From positions 1 to 10,220 of the forward strand of contig JAKSQL010000026.1 in NCBI GenBank assembly GCA_024404125.1: a stretch of 10,220 nucleotides of DNA, written 5' to 3'. Under the pieces are notes generated by a model. It saw only the letters and a program-made list of their open reading frames with translations. It was not told the origin of the DNA and ran no database searches. Below are positions 1 through 5,608 of this stretch, one piece after another (the first letter of the stretch is position 1; each line of letters opens with the position of its first letter). Source of the stretch: Clostridia bacterium (GTDB lineage Bacteria > Bacillota > Clostridia > Oscillospirales > Acutalibacteraceae). A program made the position numbers and the translations under genes.

Positions 1-478
1 CAAATCGTCACTCATAAATAAGATATTTAACCGCAAATCGTTAGCAAGGGTAAGCCAAACCCCCGGTAAAACGGTAACGGTAAATTTCTTTCTTTCGGAC
101 GGTGTGCGTTTTGCTGACCTGCCGGGTTACGGCTATGCGAAGGTGCCGTTTTCCGAAAAGACGAGATGGTCAGACCTTATGGAAGGGTATTTTAACTCGG
201 GCAGAAATATAAAACTTTGCTTTCAACTTATTGATATGCGGCATACACCGTCAGAGTTTGATTTTTCGATGCTTAAATTTTTAAAGCATTATAATATACC
301 CTATGCGATAGTGCTTACAAAGTGCGATAAACTCAATAAGACTGAGTTTGAAAACAGACTTTTATCGGTGAAAGAGGAGTTGGGAGAACTCGCAAGTGAA
401 GTTAACATAATACCTTTTTCGGCACTAAAAGGTATAGGGGTTCAAACCGTACGTCAAACGGCGGAAAATTCAATATAA
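1..478 (+). CDS. engB: EngB/YsxC ribosome-biogenesis GTPase, 5'-truncated by window edge
   Basis: GTPase of the TrmE-Era-EngA-EngB-Septin family, needed for late assembly of the large (50S) ribosomal subunit in the cytoplasm. The reading frame is open from base 2. It begins inside the P-loop with KSSLINKIFNRK, and base 1 (c) fits the last base of a GGC glycine codon, giving GKSS. The switch I region SQTPGKT follows. The G3 motif DLPGYGYAKV (about 116-145) is the EngB signature, G4 is TKCDK (317-331) and G5 is SALKGIG (about 419-439). About 158 residues are present of a usual total near 200, so only the N-terminal 30-40 residues lie outside. The gene ends in TAA and is followed within 13 bases by a strong terminator, so it is the last gene of its transcript. 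No defect is seen. Confidence 0.96.
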   Translation, partial: KSSLINKIFNRKSLARVSQTPGKTVTVNFFLSDGVRFADLPGYGYAKVPFSEKTRWSDLMEGYFNSGRNIKLCFQLIDMRHTPSEFDFSMLKFLKHYNIPYAIVLTKCDKLNKTEFENRLLSVKEELGELASEVNIIPFSALKGIGVQTVRQTAENSI

Positions 479-490
479 AAAGAAATAAAA

Positions 491-530
491 GCAACGGCTG
501 AATGTGTTCATTCAGCCGTTGCTTTTTTAT
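491..530 (+). terminator. Intrinsic terminator after engB
   Basis: A perfect 14-bp stem (491-504 paired with 509-522) with a TGTT loop is followed by TTTTTT and a second T-run. It is placed to end the engB transcript and separates it from the phage-type block that starts at 608. Confidence 0.93.
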
Positions 531-539
531 TTTTTGTCG

Positions 540-568
540 GTGAAAGTCGCAAAGTAAGATGCTATTTT
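540..568 (+). promoter_or_regulatory. Possible weak sigma-A promoter for the tail-fibre/lysis block
   Basis: GTGAAA (540-545) and TATTTT (563-568) are separated by 17 bases. Each matches the vegetative consensus at 4 of 6 positions. This is the best candidate between the engB terminator and the first gene of the block at 608, but it is weak. The block may instead rely on read-through, an activator or another sigma factor. Confidence 0.25.
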
Positions 569-607
569 GTATATGGTTGCAGAAAACAAAAGAAAGGAAA
601 ATGCTTT

Positions 608-1861
608 ATGATTAAGGCAGAAGTTATCGGTCAGGAACTTAAACTTACCGGTGATATCACTGTTGCGGACAGTGTTGACTACCTCACCGCAAAGTTTTCT
701 TTCAGTGACGATTGGCAGGAATATACCAAAACGGCGATATTTACAAACGATGCCGATACCGTATGTGTACTGCTCGAAAGCGGAAGCGGGAGATATATAG
801 GCGACAACGTCTGTTTTGTACCGTATGAGATAATTAAATATCCGGGTTTTTACGTATCGGTAGTAGGCAATAACGGTGTTAAACGGATTACCGCGCCCGA
901 GGTATTCGTTACAGTGCAAAAGAGCGGTTACAGGGAAGGCAGAAGCCCATTAGAGCCCAGTCCCGACTGCTATGCGCAAATTTTAGAATTATCTTCACAA
1001 ACCTTATCGGTAGCGCAGTCGGTAAGAGATGATGCCGACCGAGGACTTTTTAACGGTGAAAAGGGTGATAAAGGCGATAAGGGAGACAGAGGCGATAATG
1101 GCTCTCAAGGCCCGCAGGGACCTCAGGGCTTGCAAGGGCAAAAAGGCGATACGGGTGAAGCGTTTACCATAAGTAAGGTCTATTCTTCAATATCGCAAAT
1201 GAATGCCGATTATGATAATCCGTCAGTAGCGATAGGCAGTTTTGTAATCATAGATACCGGTGACGTATCCGACCCCGATAATGCAAAACTTTTTATTAAG
1301 GGCAATACGCAGTACGACTTTATAACCGATATGTCAGGTGCGGCAGGCATTAAAGGCGATAAGGGTGACCAAGGCCCTCAGGGTGTTCAGGGCCCGCAGG
1401 GTATACCGGGTGTTAAAGGCGACAAAGGTGATAAAGGCGATACAGGCGACCAAGGTGAGCAGGGTATTCAAGGCAGTAAAGGCGATAAAGGTGATAAAGG
1501 TGACAAAGGCGATAAGGGTGATACGGGTGACAAAGGCGATAAAGGTGATATGGGCGACAGTGCCTTTTTATCAAAAACAGAACTAACGGGCGGTACCGTT
1601 TCACGTTCCCTTTTAAGCGATACTTTTTATCATATTACATCTTCGGTTACAAGTCTTACAATAAACGGATTCACCAAAAGTCTTGACAATAAACTCAATG
1701 AATGGGCAATAGATTTTACGTCAGGCAGCAGTATCACCGTAACCGTTCCAAGCAGTGTAAAATGGGCTGTAACGGAACCTACGTTTGAGCCAAACAAAAC
1801 TTATTTGCTTTCATTTGCGGAAATCGGCAGTAATATACTTGGTATCTGGACGGTGGTATAA
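608..1861 (+). CDS. Phage-type tail-fibre/baseplate protein with collagen-like repeats
   Basis: A 417-residue protein with no visible signal peptide or membrane segment. Residues 1 to about 145 look like the N-terminal adaptor domain of Firmicute phage tail or baseplate proteins, with phrases such as TAKFSFSDDWQEYTKTAIF, GFYVSVVG and APEVFVTVQKSGY. Two collagen-like Gly-X-Y tracts follow: 12 triplets at residues 150-185 and 25 triplets at 244-318. They flank a short globular insert at 186-243 (ISQMNADYDNPSVAIGSFVIIDTGD). A C-terminal beta-rich knob (319-417) would trimerise or bind a receptor. Collagen triplets in tail fibres normally form rigid trimeric shafts. The start at 608 has a purine-rich AAAGGA about 9 bases upstream; an ATG at 601 stops after four codons. 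The stop overlaps the next start as TAATG. Family assignment is from recognised motifs; the ligand is unknown. Confidence 0.85.
   Translation: MIKAEVIGQELKLTGDITVADSVDYLTAKFSFSDDWQEYTKTAIFTNDADTVCVLLESGSGRYIGDNVCFVPYEIIKYPGFYVSVVGNNGVKRITAPEVFVTVQKSGYREGRSPLEPSPDCYAQILELSSQTLSVAQSVRDDADRGLFNGEKGDKGDKGDRGDNGSQGPQGPQGLQGQKGDTGEAFTISKVYSSISQMNADYDNPSVAIGSFVIIDTGDVSDPDNAKLFIKGNTQYDFITDMSGAAGIKGDKGDQGPQGVQGPQGIPGVKGDKGDKGDTGDQGEQGIQGSKGDKGDKGDKGDKGDTGDKGDKGDMGDSAFLSKTELTGGTVSRSLLSDTFYHITSSVTSLTINGFTKSLDNKLNEWAIDFTSGSSITVTVPSSVKWAVTEPTFEPNKTYLLSFAEIGSNILGIWTVV
1055..1162 (+). repeat. Collagen-like Gly-X-Y tract 1 (12 triplets)
   Basis: Twelve uninterrupted Gly-X-Y codon triplets encode residues 150-185 of the tail-fibre protein. 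They start with GEK GDK GDK GDR and change to glutamine-rich GPQ GPQ GLQ. At DNA level this is a degenerate 9-base period. Confidence 0.9.
1337..1561 (+). repeat. Collagen-like Gly-X-Y tract 2 (25 triplets, 9-bp DNA period)
   Basis: Twenty-five uninterrupted Gly-X-Y triplets encode residues 244-318. The 3' half is almost only GDK and GDT and is built from near-identical 9-base units of the type GGYGAYAAR. Such a tract can lose or gain whole units by slippage or recombination without a frameshift. It also produces spurious open frames in other phases and on the other strand. Confidence 0.92.
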
Positions 1862-3321
1862 TGCGGCTTTTTAATACACTTATTGCACAGTTTGAGCAAA
1901 AACTTGCGCAGGGCACAAGAACACTTACCGCCACTACCGAAATACTCCAAAAGATATTTCCTGTTGTTTACGGTAATTCACTTCAAACCGGCACGCCGTC
2001 TTACTACTCACCTAAAGAGATAAAAAGCGTAGGCGATAAAACGGTAAACATTATGCCGCCTGCGGCAAAACAGACCGTGTCAACAAGCGGCATTACAATT
2101 ATAAGTGACGGTTTTGGCAACTACCGTGCTTACGGAACCCCTACGGCAGATAAAGATATACTTATAAACCTTAACGAATCTTTTGTAATACCTACTTCAA
2201 TTTCAAGGGGCGGTACGGGGTGTATGCAGTTTAACAATAATGCGGCATATACAAATTCGGAGGTATTTATTATTTTCTATAACAATAATACACTTGTTGA
2301 TTATTGGAGTTTTAATGCCGTAAAAAGAATAACCTACGATTATACTGCTATGGCTAACAAAACCTGTAACCGTATAGGTGTAAGGGTGAAATCTGGAGTC
2401 GCGTTTGATATATCTTTTTCTCCCGCAATAGTAAACAGTACGTCACAAATAGATTTCGTACCCTGCGGATATGCCGTACCGTTTTCTTATGTAAAACTGC
2501 CTGACGCGTATCAGCAGGTAGAGTATATAGACATAAAGGCAGACGCGCAAAACGGTTACAGAAACAAGTTAAGATTTGATATTAAATTCTCCGATGCAAA
2601 CAGACTTTATGCAAAATATATGTTTGATACACTCGGTACATCGGGAGTAATTACATTTAATAATAACAACGAGGGCGGATATACCTCCACCTACATAAGT
2701 GATACAACAAAAGGATTCGACAGAGGCGGATTTTCCTCTCTTGTTGCGTGTCCGAGTGGCGGTGTTGGTGCTAATCAGTTGGTTGAAAAGGAATATACTT
2801 ATTCGCAGAGTAACGCTTCAACCGTATGTTTCGGTAACTGGGTGGATAGCAGTAATCCCTGGACATCCAAAAATCTGTATGTGTATGCAGTTCGTGCTTA
2901 TAAGGATTTCGATTTGCTTTTGGATGCCGTTCCCTGCTACAGAAAATCTGACGGTGCAATAGGTATGTACGATACCGTAAGCGGTAAATTTTATACTAAT
3001 ATAGGCAGCGGCAGTTTTGCAAAGGGAAACAACGTGCAGTCGTCTTGTGCTCAGATTTATCTTAATGAGCCGTTAAGAAAAGTAGGGAGCGTATGCGATA
3101 TTCTCGACTTTAAAAAAGCGAAGCGCATAACCTATGTAGGTGTAACCGATGAAAGCGGAAGGTATACGGTAGAAAACAGTTTTTATCCGCTGCCTACCCC
3201 GATAGAAAGCGATATAGAAGTTCCCTCATTCCCGAAACTGTCGGGCAATATTGAGTATTCGGTTTCCACCACTGTCAATCCGAGCAAAATTACCGCGCAG
3301 TATATTGCGCATAAAAGGTGA
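1861..3321 (+). CDS. Phage-type tail protein with lectin-like C-terminal half
   Basis: A 486-residue protein whose ATG overlaps the TAA of the collagen-like gene by one base, which suggests translational coupling. The N-terminus (MRLFNTLIAQFEQKLAQG) is an amphipathic helix, not a signal peptide. Residues about 80-210 look beta-rich, with many Asn and Thr. From about residue 213 (KLPDAYQQVEYIDIK) the protein matches the concanavalin/LamG-like module common in gut Clostridia phage tail proteins. That module ends with the recognisable CYRKSDGAIGMYDTVSGKFY stretch from Cys359, then a TNIGSGSFAKG tail. The C-terminal 45 residues carry a PKLSGNIEYSVSTTVNPSK segment seen in such proteins. The likely role is receptor or glycan binding at the tail tip, together with the collagen fibre. 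The exact ligand and fold are inferred. Confidence 0.8.
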   Translation: MRLFNTLIAQFEQKLAQGTRTLTATTEILQKIFPVVYGNSLQTGTPSYYSPKEIKSVGDKTVNIMPPAAKQTVSTSGITIISDGFGNYRAYGTPTADKDILINLNESFVIPTSISRGGTGCMQFNNNAAYTNSEVFIIFYNNNTLVDYWSFNAVKRITYDYTAMANKTCNRIGVRVKSGVAFDISFSPAIVNSTSQIDFVPCGYAVPFSYVKLPDAYQQVEYIDIKADAQNGYRNKLRFDIKFSDANRLYAKYMFDTLGTSGVITFNNNNEGGYTSTYISDTTKGFDRGGFSSLVACPSGGVGANQLVEKEYTYSQSNASTVCFGNWVDSSNPWTSKNLYVYAVRAYKDFDLLLDAVPCYRKSDGAIGMYDTVSGKFYTNIGSGSFAKGNNVQSSCAQIYLNEPLRKVGSVCDILDFKKAKRITYVGVTDESGRYTVENSFYPLPTPIESDIEVPSFPKLSGNIEYSVSTTVNPSKITAQYIAHKR

Positions 3322-3325
3322 TAAA

Positions 3326-3601
3326 ATGAGCGGAATACAAGAGGCAATTATAAGTGCCGTAAGTTCTTTTGCAGTGGGAATTTTAGCGCTTATAGGAGTT
3401 ATTATCACAAATTCAAAATCGGGTAAGGATTTGCAACATAAACTCGATACCGCTCAGGCGGTAACAGAAACAAAACTTGAAGCACTTACACTTGAAGTAA
3501 GAAAGCACAACAACTTTGCAATAAAAATACCCGTAATCGAAGAACAAATTAAAGTAATCAATCACAGAATAAGTGACTGTGAGAATATTATGTTACAGTA
3601 A
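3326..3601 (+). CDS. XhlA/BhlA-like small membrane protein of a lysis module
   Basis: A 91-residue protein. Residues about 5-26 (EAIISAVSSFAVGILALIGV and on) form one membrane helix, followed by a charged, coiled-coil-prone region (about 30-88) with ETKLEALTLEVRKHNNFAIK and PVIEEQIKVINHRISDCE. That architecture fits the haemolysin XhlA / holin-accessory proteins found just before endolysin genes in Firmicute prophages. ATG 3326 is chosen because AAGGTGA (3315-3321), which overlaps the stop of the previous gene, gives an ideal ribosome binding site. The frame is open further upstream, but there it overlaps the previous gene by 75 bases. The likely role is helping the holin or anchoring the lysis proteins at the membrane; this is inferred from family and position. 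Confidence 0.72.
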   Translation: MSGIQEAIISAVSSFAVGILALIGVIITNSKSGKDLQHKLDTAQAVTETKLEALTLEVRKHNNFAIKIPVIEEQIKVINHRISDCENIMLQ

Positions 3602-3624
3602 GGGACTTTCCTTACAAAAGGAGG
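3598..3624 (+). promoter_or_regulatory. Small competing hairpins at the endolysin ribosome binding site
   Basis: GTAAGG (3598-3603) can pair with CCTTAC (3610-3615). Alternatively CCTT (3610-3613) can pair with AAGG (3618-3621) through an ACAA loop, which would cover part of the Shine-Dalgarno sequence AAAGGAGG (3617-3624). The first stem includes the stop codon of the upstream gene. The two folds exclude each other and could couple endolysin translation to that of the upstream gene. The stems are short, so this is only a suggestion. Confidence 0.3.
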
Positions 3625-3630
3625 ACAACA

Positions 3631-4557
3631 ATGTTTAAACTTGCACTAAACGCGGGACACGGCTATAATACCGCGGGTAAACGCTGTATGAAGGCAATAG
3701 ATAAAAACGAAACGCGTGAGTATATCTTAAACCGCAGAATATGCGATAAGATAGAAAAGCGCCTTAAAGAATATGAAGGCATATCGGTACTCCGCATAGA
3801 TGACGGCACCGATGAAAGCATATCAAAGCGCGCTAAAAAGGCAAACGATTTCAAAGCCGATTTCTATCTTGCAATTCACCATAATGCAGGCGTAAAAGGC
3901 GGATCGGGCGGCGGCATAGTAGTCTACGTTTACAATCGCCTTACGGGCGAAGAAAATATAAAGGTCACAAGGTCTTGGCAAAGTGACATTTATAATGCAA
4001 TGATAGCCGAAACGGGACTAAAAGGTAATCGCTCAAAGCCGATAAACGAAGCCGACTTCGGCGAATGCAGAGAGACCTATATGCCTGCCGTTCTTTGTGA
4101 ATGCGGCTTTATGGACAGTACCGTAGATACTCCCATTATCCTTACCGACGAATTTGCCGAAAAGGTTGCAAAGGCGTGCAGCGATGTAATTATTAAACGC
4201 GCAGGGCTTAAAGCCGTAAAAGCACAAAGCGAGAGCGTAGACGTATCTGCAACTCCCGTTAAAAAGACAAACGAGCAACTTGCAAACGAGGTAATAAAGG
4301 GACTTTGGGGCAACGGTGCTGAACGTAAGCAAAAACTAACTGCCGCAGGGTACGATTATACAGCCGTACAGTCCATCGTAAACGTAAAGATGGGCAAACC
4401 CGCCGCTTCTACTCCCGCAAAAAAGACCGATGAGCAGATGGCAAAAGAGGTCATAAAGGGGCTTTGGGGTAACGGTAACGAGCGCAAGCAGCGACTTACA
4501 AATGCAGGATATAATTATTCGGCCATTCAAAAAATCGTCAATAATCTTTTGAAATAG
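3631..4557 (+). CDS. Endolysin: N-acetylmuramoyl-L-alanine amidase (Amidase_3) with two Cpl-7 repeats
   Basis: A 308-residue peptidoglycan hydrolase that cleaves the bond between N-acetylmuramic acid and L-alanine of the stem peptide. The Amidase_3 domain covers about residues 1-190. Visible zinc and catalytic residues are His10 in LNAGHG, Glu30 in TREYILN, His83 in YLAIHHNAG and Glu157 in PAVLCECGFMDS. After a linker, two CW_7/Cpl-7 wall-binding repeats follow at about 213-251 and 266-304, each with EVIKGLWGNG, a basic ERKQ stretch and an AGY(D/N)Y motif. There is no signal peptide, as expected for a holin-dependent endolysin. The ribosome binding site AAAGGAGG (3617-3624) is excellent. All catalytic residues are present, so the enzyme should be active. 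It sits between an XhlA-like gene and a holin gene, as in siphovirus lysis modules. Confidence 0.93.
   Translation: MFKLALNAGHGYNTAGKRCMKAIDKNETREYILNRRICDKIEKRLKEYEGISVLRIDDGTDESISKRAKKANDFKADFYLAIHHNAGVKGGSGGGIVVYVYNRLTGEENIKVTRSWQSDIYNAMIAETGLKGNRSKPINEADFGECRETYMPAVLCECGFMDSTVDTPIILTDEFAEKVAKACSDVIIKRAGLKAVKAQSESVDVSATPVKKTNEQLANEVIKGLWGNGAERKQKLTAAGYDYTAVQSIVNVKMGKPAASTPAKKTDEQMAKEVIKGLWGNGNERKQRLTNAGYNYSAIQKIVNNLLK
4267..4383 (+). repeat. Cpl-7 (CW_7) wall-binding repeat 1 of the endolysin
   Basis: Encodes residues 213-251, with Trp226 in GLWGNG, then AERKQKL and AGYDYTAVQSIVN. It closely resembles repeat 2, 53 residues downstream (Trp279). Family knowledge: Cpl-7 repeats bind the disaccharide-peptide of the cell wall, not choline. 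Confidence 0.85.
4426..4542 (+). repeat. Cpl-7 (CW_7) wall-binding repeat 2 of the endolysin
   Basis: Encodes residues 266-304, with Trp279 in GLWGNG, then NERKQRL and AGYNYSAIQKIVN. The DNA is clearly similar to repeat 1 but diverged at third codon positions, so the duplication is not recent. Confidence 0.85.
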
Positions 4558-4567
4558 GAGAATTTTT

Positions 4568-4780
4568 ATGAAAACAAATTTCAAACTTTGGATAAAAGCG
4601 GCGCTTATAAGAGCCGCAAAAACCGTAGCGCAAACCGCAATATCAACACTCGGTATGTCGGCAATGATAAGCGAGGTAAATTGGCTTGTTGTGTTAAGTG
4701 CATCGGCGATGTCGGGCATACTCTCAATTTTAACCTCAATAACGGGACTGCCCGAGGTTGAAAAGGAAAAACAGGAATAA
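4568..4780 (+). CDS. r1t-type small phage holin
   Basis: A 70-residue membrane protein with two predicted transmembrane stretches at about 15-33 and 38-58, a basic N-terminus (MKTNFKLWIKAALIRAAK) and a charged C-terminus (PEVEKEKQE). The sequence pattern FKLWIKAALIRAAKTVAQT, then VNWLVVLSASAMSGILSIL and LTSITG resembles the Lactococcus phage r1t holin family. Holins open lesions in the cytoplasmic membrane so that a leaderless endolysin can reach the wall. The ribosome binding site TAGGAG overlaps the TAG stop of the endolysin gene, with 10 bases between the genes, so the two are co-translated. It is the last gene of the block and is followed 7 bases later by a terminator. Confidence 0.85.
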   Translation: MKTNFKLWIKAALIRAAKTVAQTAISTLGMSAMISEVNWLVVLSASAMSGILSILTSITGLPEVEKEKQE

Positions 4781-4787
4781 ATGAGGG

Positions 4788-4826
4788 TTTAAGTCCGTGC
4801 CGAAAGACACGGACTTAAATTTTTTT
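4788..4826 (+). terminator. Intrinsic terminator closing the tail-fibre/lysis block
   Basis: A perfect 12-bp stem (4788-4799 with 4808-4819) has an 8-base loop and a TTTTTTT tract (4820-4826). It ends the five-gene block and insulates it from the pyr promoter at 4847. Confidence 0.94.
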
Positions 4827-4846
4827 AAAATATTGTAAAAAAACTC

Positions 4847-4875
4847 TTTACAAACAGAGTATATTGTGGTATTAT
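4847..4875 (+). promoter_or_regulatory. Sigma-A promoter of the pyrR-uraA operon
   Basis: TTTACA (4847-4852) and TATTAT (4870-4875) are separated by exactly 17 bases, each 5 of 6 to consensus. It lies just after the block terminator and about 140 bases upstream of pyrR, which leaves room for the attenuator leader. Confidence 0.82.
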
Positions 4876-4893
4876 ACTTTTTGTAAAAATAAT

Positions 4894-4987
4894 CCTTTTA
4901 ATTCGGTACAGAGATGCCGGCAAGGTATTAACATAAACGGGATACGTGTGTTTTATCATGCCGTGGCATATTTGCCACGGCTTTTTT
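4894..4987 (+). promoter_or_regulatory. PyrR-dependent transcription attenuator (pyr leader)
   Basis: The PyrR-binding hairpin is visible. CGGTA (4904-4908) pairs with TGCCG (4915-4919) around the hexaloop CAGAGA (4909-4914), which fits the known CNGNGA loop. A lower stem CCTT/AAGG (4894-4897 with 4922-4925) is separated by an asymmetric internal loop. The terminator is a 9-bp stem (4960-4968 with 4973-4981), a TATT loop and TTTTTT. An antiterminator is also possible: CAGAGATGCC (4909-4918) can pair with GGCATATTTG (4965-4974) with one mismatch and one wobble. It uses bases of both other structures, so PyrR-UMP binding would block it and favour termination. This gives feedback repression of pyrR-uraA by pyrimidines. 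Confidence 0.88.
4960..4987 (+). terminator. Attenuator terminator in the pyr leader
   Basis: GCCGTGGCA (4960-4968) pairs with TGCCACGGC (4973-4981) around TATT, followed by six T. It lies about 13 bases before the pyrR ribosome binding site, so it acts as a regulated terminator and not as the end of an upstream gene. Confidence 0.9.
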
Positions 4988-5014
4988 AATGCAATAACCG
5001 AGGAGGGACAACCT

Positions 5015-5551
5015 ATGCCGGAATACAAAGCCACACTTATGGATGAAAGCGCGGTAATGCGTGCACTCAAACGAATATCCCACGAGATAGTCGAAAAAAA
5101 CGGAGGTTGCCAAAACCTTTGTATAATAGGGATAAAGCGCAGGGGCGTGCCGCTTGCAGAGATTATTGCAGATAACATAAGTCAGATAGAGGGCAAAACA
5201 GTGCCTATCGGTACACTTGATATAACCTTTTACCGTGATGACCTTAACAAAGTATCAAAGGACCCCGTACTTCACGAAACCCAAATACCTTTTGATATAT
5301 CGGGCAAAACGGTAGTTTTGGTAGATGATGTTCTTTATACCGGCAGAACAGCCCGCGCAGGGCTTGACGGTATAATGTCCCACGGAAGACCTGCCGCGAT
5401 ACAACTTGCGGTACTTATTGACCGCGGGCACAGAGAACTTCCCATACGCGGCGATTATGTAGGTAAAAACGTACCTACCTCAAAAAATGAGCGAATATCG
5501 GTAAAGATACCGCCTTATGAGGAAAAAATTTCGGTTGATTTACTTGGTTAA
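5015..5551 (+). CDS. pyrR: PyrR pyr-operon attenuation regulator / uracil phosphoribosyltransferase-like protein
   Basis: A 178-residue cytoplasmic protein of the type I phosphoribosyltransferase fold, the normal PyrR length. It binds the pyr leader RNA when charged with UMP or UTP and causes termination; many homologues also make UMP from uracil and PRPP. The PRPP-binding loop is VVLVDDVLYTGRT (residues 100-112). The segments CIIGIKRRGVPLAE, IGTLDITFYRDDL and LIDRGHRELPIRGDYVGKNV are PyrR hallmarks, the last being part of the RNA-binding and dimer region. ATG 5015 is chosen because GAGGAGGG ends 7 bases upstream and the family begins here; the open frame extends back to 4946, but that would run through the attenuator terminator. 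Its own leader shows autoregulation, and it is followed by uraA. Confidence 0.97.
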   Translation: MPEYKATLMDESAVMRALKRISHEIVEKNGGCQNLCIIGIKRRGVPLAEIIADNISQIEGKTVPIGTLDITFYRDDLNKVSKDPVLHETQIPFDISGKTVVLVDDVLYTGRTARAGLDGIMSHGRPAAIQLAVLIDRGHRELPIRGDYVGKNVPTSKNERISVKIPPYEEKISVDLLG

Positions 5552-5553
5552 TC

Positions 5554-5570
5554 CGAGGAGGTATACCTCG
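5554..5570 (+). repeat. Short palindrome between pyrR and uraA
   Basis: CGAGG (5554-5558) can pair with CCTCG (5566-5570), and the core GAGGTATACCTC (5558-5569) is a perfect palindrome. It is followed by TTTTAATA. The stem is too short to be a convincing terminator. It may reduce read-through or serve as an RNA processing point between regulator and transporter genes, but no function is shown. No PyrR-binding loop is seen in this gap. Confidence 0.35.
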
Positions 5571-5608
5571 TTTTAATAAATAATGTGGAAAAATATGGAG
5601 GAAAAATT

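Noticed and set aside
527..919. Open frame of 130 codons on the minus strand
   Set aside because: It lies opposite the N-terminal domain of the tail-fibre gene and the engB terminator area, has no convincing ribosome binding site and its protein resembles nothing known to me.
1337..1561. CRISPR-like repeat array
   Set aside because: The repeats are contiguous 9-base coding units without spacers of constant length, and they encode Gly-X-Y in frame.
1338..1604. Open frames within the collagen tract in another phase and on the minus strand
   Set aside because: They are low-complexity products of the 9-base GGYGAYAAR period (repeated VTKAIKVI or YRLCHLYH patterns), expected whenever a 9-base repeat lacks stops in several frames.
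3251..3325. Earlier start for the XhlA-like protein
   Set aside because: It would overlap the preceding tail gene by 71 bases and add a proline- and arginine-rich tail; the AAGGTGA site clearly serves ATG 3326.
4033..4719. Three minus-strand open frames opposite the endolysin and holin genes
   Set aside because: They oppose strongly supported genes with intact catalytic motifs and show no own signals.
480..4900. Attachment-site direct repeats flanking the phage-type block
   Set aside because: I compared about 480-610 with about 4780-4900 by eye and found only A/T-run similarity, no convincing shared core.
4946..5014. Longer pyrR with 23 extra N-terminal codons
   Set aside because: The extension would be translated across the attenuator terminator, has no ribosome binding site and does not fit the family N-terminus; the GGAGG-preceded ATG at 5015 does.
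5554..5580. Terminator between pyrR and uraA
   Set aside because: The stem is only 5 bp and the T-run is TTTT, too weak; kept only as a palindrome.
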